A stretch of DNA of 64,000 nt from Rathayibacter sp. VKM Ac-2857 (GTDB lineage Bacteria; Actinomycetota; Actinomycetes; Actinomycetales; Microbacteriaceae). The notes beneath the pieces were generated by a model. The model saw nothing but the letters and a program-made list of their open reading frames with translations, made no database searches and was not told the DNA's origin. The position numbers were made by a program, and so were the translations under genes. Below are positions 34,901 through 43,522 of this stretch, one piece after another (position 1 is the stretch's first letter; each line of letters starts with the position of its first letter). Where the stretch lies: NCBI RefSeq assembly GCF_013205025.1, contig NZ_JABMLE010000001.1:1488001-1552000 (forward strand). The letters are read 5' to 3'.

Positions 34901-36490
34901 ATGACTCGAACGCTCAGCGCGACTCTCGCCGCTCTGCTGGTCGTGATCGCCGCGTTCTTCGCGGCCGCGCCCAGCTTCGCGGCGGCGAACCGCTACGCCT
35001 CGCCCAACGGCACGGGAACGGTCTGCTCCGCAGCCGCTCCCTGCGCCCTGACCACCGCCGTCCAGAACGCGGCCGCCGGTGACACCGTCCTGCTCACCTC
35101 CGGCACCTACCCGACGACGAACCTCAAGGGCGGGAAGGCGACCGTCGCCGCTCCCGTCGTCGTCCAGCCGGCCCCGGGCGCCTCGCCCGTGCTCGGCTCG
35201 ACGAAGGTCTACACGCCGAACACGGTGTGGAACGACATCTTCTCGAAGAGCACCTTCTACACCTACGGCTCGGGCATCACGGTCAACCGGATGCACATCG
35301 ACGGCGCCGGCATCTTCGTGCGCAGCGCGAACGTCGTGGTCCGCGACTCGCTCTTCGAGAACGGCTCGTCGATCGACGGCATCCAGGTCGGCGGCACCGA
35401 CAACGGGCTGATCGAGAACAACCTGGTCCGGAACTTCGACCAGAACACCGACAACGGCCTGCACGCCGACTGCATCCAGGTGTTCGAGAGCAACCACGTC
35501 ACCCTCCGCGGGAACACGCTGATGAACTGCTACAACGCGGGCATCATCTTCTCCCCCGGCGGCGGCGACGGCATGACCGACATCACCGTCGAGTCGAACT
35601 TCGTCTCCGGCTGCATCGTGATCACCGCGGACTGCCGCGGCGGCTCGTCGGCGGACTTCCGCGAGGCCTCGGCCGACGGCATCTACATCCGCAACAACAC
35701 CTTCGAGTCGGGCGCGCTGCGGGTCGGCGGGGCGAAGAACACGGTCTTCGACCGCAACATCGTCAGCTACCTCTCCTCCTGCACCAGCCCGATGACGAAC
35801 ACGATCGTCGAGAACTGGAACACCAAGCTCTGCAAGACGCCGTCGCTGCTGAACCAGCAGGGCAACGTCCAGGGCGCTCCGGCGCTCGCCTCGGTGGCCA
35901 CCGGCGACCTGCACGTGCTGTCCGCGACCGGGACCCAGATCGCCGGCTGGGGGTCGACCACGTCGGCCCGCACCGACATCGACGGCCAGACGATGGGCTC
36001 CCGCACCGCCGGCGCCGACCAGTTCGGCGCGGTGACCGCTCCGTCGCCGACCGCGACGCCGACCGCCACGCCCACCGCGACGCCGACGCCCACCGCGACC
36101 CCGACGGCCACGCCGACCGCGACGCCCACGGCCACCCCGACCGCCACCGCCACGCCGACGCCCACCGCGACTCCGACCCCGACGGCCACGCCGGCGCCGG
36201 TCGACCGCACGGCGCCGACCATCGCGATCGTCTCGCCGGGCTCCGGCTCGTCGGTCACCGGAGTCGTCAGCCTGATGGCGACCGCCGCGGACGACACCGC
36301 CGTGACCGGAGTGACCTACTGGGTCGGCACCACCAAGCTGGGCGACGCCGTGCAGGCGTCGGACGGCAACTGGTACCTCACGGTGAACACCGCGGTGTTC
36401 CCCAAGGGCAGCTACTCGGTGACGGCGAAGGCCGTCGACGCGGCGGGCAACGCCACGACGAGCGCTCCGATCATCCTGAAGCGGGTCTGA
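34901..36490 (+). CDS. Secreted right-handed beta-helix protein with Ig-like C-terminal domain
   Basis: A 529-residue exported protein. Signal peptide 1-27 (LAALLVVIAAFFAAAPSFA). Residues about 30-385 form a pectate-lyase-like parallel beta-helix: ALTTAVQNAAAGDTVLLTSGTY, then ladders of asparagine-ending turns (SANVVVRDSLFENG, DNGLIENNLVRNF, NHVTLRGNTLMN, ITVESNFVSG, GIYIRNNTFESG). A Pro-Thr-Ala-Thr linker and an Ig-like domain of about 90 residues (IAIVSPGSGSSVTGVVSLMA) complete it, the same tail as in the S8 protease at 21744. Likely a polysaccharide lyase or depolymerase, or a binding protein; catalytic residues cannot be assigned. A CTCCT-rich pyrimidine tract precedes it (34826-34856). 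Confidence 0.87.
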   Translation: MTRTLSATLAALLVVIAAFFAAAPSFAAANRYASPNGTGTVCSAAAPCALTTAVQNAAAGDTVLLTSGTYPTTNLKGGKATVAAPVVVQPAPGASPVLGSTKVYTPNTVWNDIFSKSTFYTYGSGITVNRMHIDGAGIFVRSANVVVRDSLFENGSSIDGIQVGGTDNGLIENNLVRNFDQNTDNGLHADCIQVFESNHVTLRGNTLMNCYNAGIIFSPGGGDGMTDITVESNFVSGCIVITADCRGGSSADFREASADGIYIRNNTFESGALRVGGAKNTVFDRNIVSYLSSCTSPMTNTIVENWNTKLCKTPSLLNQQGNVQGAPALASVATGDLHVLSATGTQIAGWGSTTSARTDIDGQTMGSRTAGADQFGAVTAPSPTATPTATPTATPTPTATPTATPTATPTATPTATATPTPTATPTPTATPAPVDRTAPTIAIVSPGSGSSVTGVVSLMATAADDTAVTGVTYWVGTTKLGDAVQASDGNWYLTVNTAVFPKGSYSVTAKAVDAAGNATTSAPIILKRV

Positions 36491-36548
36491 CGCCCGGAGT
36501 GATCACCGCCTGAACGACGAAGGGCCCGAACGACGACGGGCCTGTACG

Positions 36549-36583
36549 ACGAAGGGCCCCTGTGCCGCGCAGGGGCCCTTCGT
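36549..36583 (+). terminator. Strong hairpin terminator after the beta-helix gene
   Basis: A perfect 14-bp stem ACGAAGGGCCCCTG / CAGGGGCCCTTCGT with a 7-base loop. It lies between the converging beta-helix and siderophore-interacting-protein genes, so it may serve both. Partial copies (ACGAAGGGCCC, ACGACGGGCC) immediately upstream (36516-36545) look like slippage duplicates of the left arm. Confidence 0.88.
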
Positions 36584-36607
36584 CGCCCGCGGGTGACGGA
36601 GTCGCGG

Positions 36608-37477
36608 TCAGTCGGCGAAGATCGCGCCGACCGGCTCGCGCTTCTCGGCCTGGAAGCGGTCCTCGGCGCGGCCGAGCGCCCAGTACGCCGAGAGCGAGAG
36701 CGCCACGCGCTCGACGCCCCAGTCGTCCTGGAGGATCGCGCGGAGCCGCTTCATCGCGGTCCGCTCGCCGTGGGCGAAGACCTCGACGGCATCGTTCGGG
36801 CGAGGCAGCTCGCCCACCGCGGCCGTCAGGGCGTGCCCGGCCTCCTCGTCGCCGCGGTGCAGCCAGCGCACCTCGACGCCCGCGGGGACGGTCAGCGGCA
36901 GCTCGTCCTCGGCTCCGTGCACCTCGATCAGGGCGGTGCCGCGGGCGCCGGCGGGCATCGACTCCAGTGCGGCCGCGATCGCCGGCAGCGCCGACTCGTC
37001 GCCGAGCAAGAGGTTCTCGGCGTCGGCGCTGGGCGCCCAGGCGCCGCCGGGCGCCGACATCTCGAGCCGGTCGCCGGGGCGCGCGGCGGCGGCCCAGGGG
37101 CCGGCGACCCCCTCGTCGCCGTGCAGGACGAAGTCGATCGCGAGGCTGCGGGCCTCGAGGTCGACGGAGCGGATCGTGTAGGTGCGGCGCACCGGGAGCT
37201 CCTCGGGGGCGAGACGTGCGCGCAGGGCGTCGAGGTCGTGCGGCGGCTCGAGCGCGACGCCGGGCGGGGCGAGCAGCAGCTTGACGTAGCGGTCGGTCGC
37301 GGCCAGGCGCTCGGGATCCGCGGCCTCGACGAAGGCGTCGAAGCCCTCGCCGCCCAGGTGCACGCGCACGAAGTGCTCGGTGAGCCGCTCGGTGCGCAGG
37401 ACGGTCAGGACGAGCTGCGGGCGGGGCGGGCGGGCGCGGCGCTCGGACGGCGCTGCGGGCGTGGTGGCGTCGGTCAT
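36608..37477 (-). CDS. Siderophore-interacting protein (ViuB-type FAD-dependent ferric reductase)
   Basis: A 289-residue cytosolic flavoprotein-like reductase that would release iron from imported ferric siderophores. N-terminal FAD-binding domain: FVRVHLGG, YVKLLLAPPG, VRRTYTIRSVDLEARSLAIDFVLHGDEGVAGPWA (RxYTxR and the GxAGPWA block of this family). C-terminal SIP domain: LLLGDESALPAIAAALESMP, EVFAHGERTAMKRLRAIL, ALSLSAYWALGRAEDRFQAEK. The ATG at 37477 has GGAGGG almost touching it, so start spacing is odd. No siderophore transporter genes lie nearby. Confidence 0.88.
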   Translation of the reverse strand: MTDATTPAAPSERRARPPRPQLVLTVLRTERLTEHFVRVHLGGEGFDAFVEAADPERLAATDRYVKLLLAPPGVALEPPHDLDALRARLAPEELPVRRTYTIRSVDLEARSLAIDFVLHGDEGVAGPWAAAARPGDRLEMSAPGGAWAPSADAENLLLGDESALPAIAAALESMPAGARGTALIEVHGAEDELPLTVPAGVEVRWLHRGDEEAGHALTAAVGELPRPNDAVEVFAHGERTAMKRLRAILQDDWGVERVALSLSAYWALGRAEDRFQAEKREPVGAIFAD

Positions 37478-37555
37478 CCCTCCAGCATGCCGCCCGCGCC
37501 CGCCCGGCGCGCGCGATCGGCCCGGGCTCGCAGGAACCTCATCACCCCGCCGCAG

Positions 37556-37760
37556 TGCCGGCTCGCCGGGGCACCTCCGGCATGCCGAACCGTCTCCGGC
37601 ACGCGAGAACTGCCGGATCCGACGAGCCGAGCCGCGATTCACGTGCCGGAGGTGCGAGGGGAGCGGACGCGCTCGGCCGACAGGTGACTCCGGCACGCGA
37701 GAACACCTCCGGCACGCGGAACCCGCCGAATTCGACGAGCCGGACCGCGTTTCGCGAGCC
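37556..37760. repeat. Repeat family B cluster (CTCCGGCACGCGGAAC)
   Basis: At least five units: CTCCGGCATGCCGAAC, CTCCGGCACGCGAGAAC (twice), CTCCGGCACGCGGAAC, and inverse forms ACGAGCCGGACC and TTTCGCGAGCC. They fill most of the 399-bp gap between the divergent siderophore-interacting-protein and membrane-protein genes. No gene lies in the gap. Confidence 0.65.
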
Positions 37761-37876
37761 CGAGGCGCTGCGGGCCGAGCCAGGGACGCACCGCGAGCGT
37801 CGCGTGGCGCGAGGTGGGGGCGACCGGGCGCGCGACGGCGCACGGGCGCGGGTGGCCACGCCGTAGCCTCTCCCCC

Positions 37877-38947
37877 ATGGATGCGACCACGACCGTCTCG
37901 CGCGCCGCCCCGACCGCCCCGCGGCTGCAGCCGGACCGGGTGCTCGTGCCCGACGTCCTGCGCGGGGTCGCGATCGTGGCGATGCTGATCGCGCACGCAC
38001 TGCCGCTCGTGCCGAGCCTGCGCGGCGGAGCGATCGGGTTCGCGGCGGCGAACGTCAACGACCTCGCGTCGCCCCTGTTCGCGCTGGTGATGGGGATGTC
38101 CGCCGCGCTGGTGCTCGCGCGGCCCGGCGCCTCCGGCGGGCGCGTCGTCGTGCAGAACCTGATCCGCGGGGCGGTGCTCGTCGCGCTCGGCGTCTGGCTG
38201 GGCGGCTGGGGCAGCTGGATCGCGATCGTGCTGCCGCACCTCGGGCTCACGCTCGCGCTCGGGACGCCGATCCTGCTCCTGCGCAGCCGCCTGGTCGCGG
38301 CCGCCGCCGCCGTGGTGCTGGTGGCGGGCGCCCCGCTGAACGCGGCGGTCGCGGCCGGCGCGGACCCGACGGTGCTCTACGCCCGGACGCCCGTCGGCTT
38401 CCTGCTGCAGTGGAGCTTCGTCGATCCGCACTACCGGCTGACGAATCTGCTCCCCTTCTTCCTCCTCGGCGCGCTGCTGCTGCGGCACGGCTTCCGGCGC
38501 GACCGACTGCTCGCCGTGCTGGGCGTCGTCGCCGTGCTCGCGTACCCGGTGCGGCCGGCGCTCGAGCGGCTGATCGGCCTGGACTCCGTGTCGGGCAGCT
38601 ACCCGGACACGCTGCACGACCTCGGGCTGGTGCTCGCCGCGTACGTCGCCGTGGTGCTGCTCGCGACGGTCCGGCGGCGACCGGCGAGCACGGTGATCGC
38701 AGCGGTGCTCACGCCGTTCCGCGCGGTCGGCTCGCTCGCGCTCTCGGTGTACGTGCTGCAGGTGGCGGTCGTCGCCGCCTTCGCGGCCCAGGGCCTCGGC
38801 TACCTCGTCGACACTCCCGGCGCCGCCCTCCTCCTGGTGCTGGGAGTCTGGGCGGTCGCGGTGCTGTGGTGGCGCTTCATCGGTATCGGACCGCTGGAGT
38901 GGCTGATCGGCCGGCTGACCCGGCTCGTGCCGGCGCCGCGGCGCTGA
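37877..38947 (+). CDS. Polytopic membrane protein, DUF418/heparan-acetyltransferase-like
   Basis: A 356-residue membrane protein with about 10 helices. The opening RVLVPDVLRGVAIVAMLIAHALPLVPS has the DxxRGxAIxxMxxxH signature shared by acyltransferase-3, DUF1624 and DUF418 proteins. It is followed by LFALVMGMSAALVLARPG and the C-terminal RAVGSLALSVYVLQVAV and RFIGIGPLEWLIGRLTRL, which fit the DUF418-type end (GPLEWLxR). Such proteins are putative membrane acyl transferases of unknown substrate. It stands alone; no ribosome site is clear. Confidence 0.75.
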   Translation: MDATTTVSRAAPTAPRLQPDRVLVPDVLRGVAIVAMLIAHALPLVPSLRGGAIGFAAANVNDLASPLFALVMGMSAALVLARPGASGGRVVVQNLIRGAVLVALGVWLGGWGSWIAIVLPHLGLTLALGTPILLLRSRLVAAAAAVVLVAGAPLNAAVAAGADPTVLYARTPVGFLLQWSFVDPHYRLTNLLPFFLLGALLLRHGFRRDRLLAVLGVVAVLAYPVRPALERLIGLDSVSGSYPDTLHDLGLVLAAYVAVVLLATVRRRPASTVIAAVLTPFRAVGSLALSVYVLQVAVVAAFAAQGLGYLVDTPGAALLLVLGVWAVAVLWWRFIGIGPLEWLIGRLTRLVPAPRR

Positions 38948-38973
38948 GCGGCCCGGCCGATCGCCGACGCTCG

Positions 38974-39759
38974 TCAGCTCTCGACGACCGGCAGCTCGGC
39001 GACCGCGACGGCTCCGCCGCTCTCGTCGGTGATCTCGATCGAGGCGACGGAGGCGCGCAGCACGGCCGCGTTCATCGCGCAGTCGAGTGAGGCCTCGCTC
39101 CCCAGGAACGAGCCGGAGGGCAGGCGGACGCCGGTCTCGGTGACGAGGACGACCTCGTAGCTCTCGCCGACGGCGAAGCCGCTGCCGCGCAGGATCGTCT
39201 CGGTGCCCCAGGTGTGCGCGACGAGCTCGGCGTCGATCTCGAGGGCCGAGTCCTCGGCGAACGCGATCGGCTCGACCGCGCCGAGCGTGCCCGGTCCGCC
39301 CGCGGGCGGTCGGTCGCCGAGCGCCTGCAGGGCGAGACCGCCGAACGCCCCGAGCGCCACGCAGGCGGCGGCCGCCGTCACCGCGAGCGCGATCCGGCGA
39401 CCGCGCGCGGGCCGAGCCGACGCATGCCGGACCTCCTCCCCCTGGGCACTCGGGACCGCCGTCAGCGCCGGGCCGGCGAGCGCCGCCACCCGCGCGCGCA
39501 GGTCCGCCGAGGGCTCCGGCTCCTCCCAGCGGCCGACGCCGCCCAGTCCGGACAGCACGGCGCCGAAGGAGGTCAGCTCCTCGTCGACGCTCGGGTCGTC
39601 CGCCCGCAGCCGGTCGAGCTCGGCGGCCTCCTCGGCCGACAGCTCGCCGGCGAGGGCCGCGGCGATCAGCTCCTCGCGGCGCCCGCCCACGTCCGGCCCG
39701 CCGTCGCCGGGTCCACCGTCGCCGGGTCCACCGTCGCCGGGTCCGCCAGTGCTGGTCAC
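38974..39759 (-). CDS. Anti-sigma factor (RskA-like)
   Basis: A 261-residue single-pass protein. The cytoplasmic half carries a zinc-less anti-sigma domain (RREELIAAALAGELSAEEAAELDRLRADDPSVDEEL). One helix follows (about 122-143, IALAVTAAAACVALGAFGGLALQAL), then an extracytoplasmic domain with the RskA-type fold (ELVAHTWGTETILRGSGFAVGESYEVVLVTETG). GTG start overlapping the sigma-factor stop (GTGA), the usual sigma/anti-sigma arrangement. The N-terminus is GGPGDGG units from 15-bp tandem repeats at 39709-39750. It should hold the adjacent ECF sigma factor inactive until proteolysis. Confidence 0.87.
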   Translation of the reverse strand: MTSTGGPGDGGPGDGGPGDGGPDVGGRREELIAAALAGELSAEEAAELDRLRADDPSVDEELTSFGAVLSGLGGVGRWEEPEPSADLRARVAALAGPALTAVPSAQGEEVRHASARPARGRRIALAVTAAAACVALGAFGGLALQALGDRPPAGGPGTLGAVEPIAFAEDSALEIDAELVAHTWGTETILRGSGFAVGESYEVVLVTETGVRLPSGSFLGSEASLDCAMNAAVLRASVASIEITDESGGAVAVAELPVVES

Positions 39760-40394
39760 GATCGGTCCTCCGGAGTCGAGTCGGGCCCCGCGAGATGGGT
39801 GCGGAGCGCCTTGAGAGCGTAGAACGTGCGGGTCCGGAGCGTCGCGACCGCGACTCCGGTCGCCGCGGAGACCTCGGCGTAGCTCTCGCCGCGGAGGTGG
39901 ATCGCCACGACCACCTGCCGGTGCTCGGGCGAGAGCCGGGCGAGCGCCTCGACCATCATCAGCGGCTCGAGCGGATCGACGTCGTCGCCGGGGACGTCGT
40001 CGAGCACCTCGGCCGGCACGATCCGCGGCAGCCGCTGCACGGAGCGGTGCGCGTCGACGATCACGTTGCGGGCGATCGCGAACAGCCAGGTGCGCGGACT
40101 CGCGCGCTCCGCGGCGTAGCGCTCGCGCGAGCGCCAGGCCCGGAGGAAGGTCTCCTGGACGCAGTCCTCGGCGAGACCGCGGTCGCGCAGCGCGTTGACG
40201 GCGAAGCCCAGCAGGGCGGACCCGTGCTCGTCGAACGCGGCGACCAGGTCGAGGTCGCCGACGGCTCGGGCCCTCGGGGCCGACGGGGAGTCGGGCTGCG
40301 TCATCGCGGTGCGGTCCCCTCGTCGCGTAGTGGTCGCCGGCCTGGTGGTCGCCGACAGCATCGTCGCCGGCAGAGTCATCGCCGCGAGTGCCAT
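39756..40394 (-). CDS. ECF-type RNA polymerase sigma factor (SigK-like)
   Basis: Sigma-70 region 2: DLVAAFDEHGSALLGFAVNALRDRGLAEDCVQETFLRAWRSRERY, RTWLFAIARNVIVDAHRS. Region 4: LMMVEALARLSPEHRQVVVAIHLRGESYAEVSAATGVAVATLRTRTFYALKALRTHL. I chose the ATG at 40394 because AGGAGG sits 6 bases upstream, giving 212 residues; an internal ATG at 40304 (182 residues) is closer to typical family length but has a poor ribosome site. Paired with the overlapping anti-sigma gene. By family it would respond to an envelope or redox signal. Confidence 0.88.
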   Translation of the reverse strand: MALAAMTLPATMLSATTRPATTTRRGDRTAMTQPDSPSAPRARAVGDLDLVAAFDEHGSALLGFAVNALRDRGLAEDCVQETFLRAWRSRERYAAERASPRTWLFAIARNVIVDAHRSVQRLPRIVPAEVLDDVPGDDVDPLEPLMMVEALARLSPEHRQVVVAIHLRGESYAEVSAATGVAVATLRTRTFYALKALRTHLAGPDSTPEDRS

Positions 40395-40521
40395 CGGCGC
40401 CTCCTGTCCCGACCGGCCGGGCGGCCCGTCACAGGGGGTACGGACCGGAGGAGCGAGACGTTCATCCGGCACTGCGGTCGAGTCTATGAGAAGGATCTCA
40501 GACAGCGAGGAACGGGCGCGC

Positions 40522-41109
40522 TCAGCTCCTCGGCGCTCGACTCCTCGGCGCTCGACTCCTCGGCGCTCGACTCTTCGGCGCGAAGCCGCCGAGGGCGTAG
40601 GCGAGCAGGAGCAGCGCCATCGCGACTCCGGACGCCACCGCCGCCAGCACGGCCGCCGGGCCGCTGCCGACGAGCAGGCCGAGGCCGCCGAGCACGACCA
40701 GCGCGCCGCCGAGCAGCGCGAACATCCGCTCGGAGAACGCCCACGCGAACGGGAGGAAGTGCAGCCCGACCACGAGCGCGATGAGCGCCGGGCGCAGCTC
40801 GCCGCGGCCCGCCGCCTCGAGCGCGAGGCTGCCGACGGCGATCAGCGCGAACTCGGCGACGACGCAGGCGCCGTAGACGGCGAGCCGCGCGGGCCTCGGC
40901 GGCGCGAAGGGCCCGAGCGGGCGCGGACGGACGAAGAGGAACCAGAGCGCGGCGGCGACCGTCGCGGCGACCAGGACCCGCGCGACGATCGCGACGGGCG
41001 CCGCGGGCGAGTACGAGAACGCGAAGACGACGGCGCCGGCCAGGCCGACGACCGCGCCGAGTCGTCGCGGGTCGGCGAAGACCGGCGGGCCGCTCTGCTC
41101 CGATGCCAT
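40522..41109 (-). CDS. Hypothetical integral membrane protein
   Basis: A 195-residue protein with about six helices (VVGLAGAVVFAFS, VAIVARVLVAATVAAALWFLFV, LAVYGACVVAEFALIAVGSLAL, LIALVVGLHFLPFAWAF, LLGGALVVLGGLGLLVG, AVASGVAMALLLLAYAL). The LHFLPFA segment recalls small actinobacterial membrane proteins of unknown function. The C-terminus ends KSRAPRSRAPRSRAPRS, encoded by 15-bp tandem repeats (40526-40575), so the tail length may vary between strains. It lies downstream of the MFS gene on the same strand. Confidence 0.7.
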   Translation of the reverse strand: MASEQSGPPVFADPRRLGAVVGLAGAVVFAFSYSPAAPVAIVARVLVAATVAAALWFLFVRPRPLGPFAPPRPARLAVYGACVVAEFALIAVGSLALEAAGRGELRPALIALVVGLHFLPFAWAFSERMFALLGGALVVLGGLGLLVGSGPAAVLAAVASGVAMALLLLAYALGGFAPKSRAPRSRAPRSRAPRS

Positions 41110-41198
41110 CCGGGCAGCCTCGCAGATCCCGGACGGCAGCGACAGCCGCCGGCGTCCCGGGCGAGCACCGGCGGACGCGCCGAGCGACCGCGGCGCGG

Positions 41199-42701
41199 TC
41201 AGGAAGCGGTCCCGAGCTCCTCGATGTCGTCGACGCCGGCGGCCGCGGCGTCGCGGCGTCGCGCGCGCAGGGACGGCGCGAGTAGCGCGGCGACGATCGC
41301 GAGCGCTCCGACTCCGGCCGACGCCCAGAAGCCGACGGTGAACGCCTCGTCCGTCGGGGCGCCCTGCGGAGTGACGCTGGAGGAGATCAGCGCGGCGATG
41401 ACCGCGGTGCCGATGCTGCTGCCGATGGTGCGCAGGACGGTGTTCGCGCTGATGGCCTCGCCGGTCTGGGCGGCGGGGACGCTCTCGACGATCGCGTTCG
41501 AGGTGGCCGCGAGGGCCATGCCGATGCCGATGCCGGTGAGCACGCCGGAGACGAGGATCTGCCACTCCTCGCCGTGTCCGAGCGCGGGGAGGACGAACGC
41601 GATCGCGACGGCGACGCCGCCGGTGATCATCGGGATCTTCGGTCCGACGCGGCGGATCATCGCCCCCGCGACGACGCCGGAGACGACCATGGCGACGACC
41701 GTCGGCAGCAGGAACAGGCCCGCCTCGCTGACCGACTTGCCGAAGCCGTAGCCCAGCACCGTGGGCAGCTGCAGCAGCGTCGGCACGAGGATGAAGGTGC
41801 CGAACATCGCGAAGCCGAAGGCGAGCGCGACGATGTGCGCGGTCCACACCCCGCGGTGCCGGAAGAGGCGGACGTCGATCAGCGGCTCGGAGACGCGCAG
41901 CTCGACCAGCACGAAAGCGACGAGGGCGACCGCACCGAGCACGAGCAGGCCGATCGTCTTCGCGTCGCCCCAGCCCCAGTTCTGGCCCTCGCTGATGGCG
42001 AGCAGGAGCGCGACGAGGCCGATCGAGAGGATCGCCGTGCCGACGAGGTCGAGCTTGCCCGGCGTGCGCACGGGCGACTCCGGCATCCCGAAGATCGCTC
42101 CGAGGAGGGCGACGGCGACCAGCACGGCGGGCAGCCAGAACAGCCAGTGCCAGGAGAGCGCCTCGACGATCGGGCCGGCGGCGACGATGCCGACTCCGGC
42201 GCCGATGCCGAAGATGGCGGACAGCAGCCCGATGGTGACGCTGACGCGCTCCCGGGGCAGCTCGTCGCGGACGATGCCGATCGACAGCGGCATCACCGCA
42301 CCGGCCGCGCCCTGCAGGACGCGTCCGACGATGAGGATGCCGAGGTTCGGCGCGATCGCGGCGACGACCGTGCCGACCAGCAGCAGCGACAGCACCACGA
42401 TCAGGACCTTGCGCTTGCCGACCATGTCGCCGAGGCGACCGAGGATCGGCGTGAGCACCGAGGCGGAGAGCAGATAGGCCGTCAGCACCCAGCTCGCGTC
42501 GCTCGTGGCCACGCCGAGGTCCTGCCCGATCGTGCCCAGGGCGGGCGCGACCAGCGACTGCAGGACGGCGAACGAGAGACCGCCGAGCGAGAGGTAGAGC
42601 ACGATCGCGGTGCCGCGCGGCTTCCGCTGCGGCGCAGCGCTCTCGGGCGGGACTCCGGTCGGCACCGAGCCCGTCGCGGCGGGCTGGCTGGTGGTGGACA
42701 T
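41199..42701 (-). CDS. MFS drug-efflux transporter, DHA2 (EmrB/QacA) family
   Basis: A 500-residue transporter with 14 predicted helices. Motif A-like GRLGDMVGKRKVLI, the DHA2 opening VLQSLVAPALGTIGQDLGVATSDASWVLTAYLLSASV and the antiporter motif C region GAGVGIVAAGPIVEALSWHWLFWLPA are all present. It should export toxic hydrophobic compounds by proton antiport. GAGGAG lies close to the ATG. It is divergent from the TetR gene at 42824 and its promoter overlaps TetR-type operators (see 42728-42788), so drug-induced derepression is likely. Confidence 0.92.
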   Translation of the reverse strand: MSTTSQPAATGSVPTGVPPESAAPQRKPRGTAIVLYLSLGGLSFAVLQSLVAPALGTIGQDLGVATSDASWVLTAYLLSASVLTPILGRLGDMVGKRKVLIVVLSLLLVGTVVAAIAPNLGILIVGRVLQGAAGAVMPLSIGIVRDELPRERVSVTIGLLSAIFGIGAGVGIVAAGPIVEALSWHWLFWLPAVLVAVALLGAIFGMPESPVRTPGKLDLVGTAILSIGLVALLLAISEGQNWGWGDAKTIGLLVLGAVALVAFVLVELRVSEPLIDVRLFRHRGVWTAHIVALAFGFAMFGTFILVPTLLQLPTVLGYGFGKSVSEAGLFLLPTVVAMVVSGVVAGAMIRRVGPKIPMITGGVAVAIAFVLPALGHGEEWQILVSGVLTGIGIGMALAATSNAIVESVPAAQTGEAISANTVLRTIGSSIGTAVIAALISSSVTPQGAPTDEAFTVGFWASAGVGALAIVAALLAPSLRARRRDAAAAGVDDIEELGTAS

Positions 42702-42727
42702 GCGTCTCCTCGGCTGGTCAAAGTCTT

Positions 42728-42788
42728 GTAAACAGATGCTGACTTGTCGAGTGTAGCGAGCGGGGCACGTCTGTCAACACGTGTTTAC
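42728..42788 (-). promoter_or_regulatory. MFS promoter bracketed by two TetR operator copies
   Basis: For the leftward MFS gene: -35 TTGACA (42772-42777 on the complement), a 16-base spacer, -10 TACACT (42750-42755). Operator 1, GTCAACACGTGTTTAC at 42773-42788, is a near-perfect 16-bp palindrome covering the -35. Operator 2 at 42728-42743 reads GTCAGCATCTGTTTAC on the complement, matching 13 of 16 positions. The two lie 45 bp apart on either side of the -10 box. Confidence 0.75.
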
Positions 42789-42823
42789 TTGTCCTCGGCT
42801 AGGTTGGTCGACGGGAGTGGGAC

Positions 42824-43522
42824 ATGAGCACTGACAGCGAGGACACCGGCGCAGCGGTCTCGGGGGCGGCGGTCGCCGGGACAGCGGTCGCCGGTCGCGA
42901 CGCCGACGACGAGCTCGTCCGCCCGGGCCGGGACGCGGAGGCGACGAAGCGCGCGCTGATCCGAGCGGCACGGCGGCGATTCGCGACCGACGGCTACCGC
43001 GCGACGACGGTGCGGCACATCGCGGCCGACGCCGGAGTGAACGTGGCCCTGATCAACCGCTACTTCGTCTCGAAGGACGGTCTCTTCGAGGCCTGCATGC
43101 GCCGCACCTCGGACGAGCTGGAGTCCGAGACCCCGGGCGGACCCGCGGATCTCGACGCGATCGTCCAGCGGCTGATCGGCCACGTCCTCCGCGCGCCGAA
43201 CAACGACGACCCGCTGCAGCTCCTCCTCCTGCTGCGCTCCTCCGGCGACGCGAACGCGGACCGGATCCGCCGGGAGACCCTCGAGGAGTTCACCCGCCGG
43301 CTCGCCGTCGCGGCGGGCTGGCGCCCGGACGACCCGCGGACCGCCCCGGTGCTGGTCCGAGCCCAGCTCGCCATCGCCACGATGATGGGCGTCACCGTGA
43401 TGCGCACCTCCGCCGCCGTGGAGCCGATCGCCTCCGCCGCCGACGAGGACCTCCGCGAGCCGCTGGACCGGATGTTCCGCGTCCTCCTCGGCGCGGAGTC
43501 CGCGACGACCGAGCCGTGCTGA
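42824..43522 (+). CDS. TetR-family repressor
   Basis: A 232-residue regulator. A disordered Ala/Gly/Asp leader of about 30 residues precedes the helix-turn-helix (EATKRALIRAARRRFATDGYRATTVRHIAADAGVNVALINRYFVSKDGLFEACM). The ligand-binding domain (about 85-225) is poorly conserved, as usual, with an RLIGHVLRAPNNDDPLQLLLLLRSS segment of the kind seen in TetR proteins next to efflux pumps. It is divergent from the DHA2 pump gene and very probably its repressor, binding the operators described at 42728-42788. GGGAGTGGGAC precedes the ATG. Confidence 0.88.
   Translation: MSTDSEDTGAAVSGAAVAGTAVAGRDADDELVRPGRDAEATKRALIRAARRRFATDGYRATTVRHIAADAGVNVALINRYFVSKDGLFEACMRRTSDELESETPGGPADLDAIVQRLIGHVLRAPNNDDPLQLLLLLRSSGDANADRIRRETLEEFTRRLAVAAGWRPDDPRTAPVLVRAQLAIATMMGVTVMRTSAAVEPIASAADEDLREPLDRMFRVLLGAESATTEPC

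Noticed and set aside
32913-34904. Long + strand frame covering repeat DNA and the pyruvyl-transferase gene
   Set aside because: Begins in repeat family B and runs antisense through a recognised enzyme; no start signal or domain.
39756-40472. Sigma-factor start at 40472
   Set aside because: It would add about 26 residues with no sigma similarity, whereas AGGAGG is placed correctly for the ATG at 40394.
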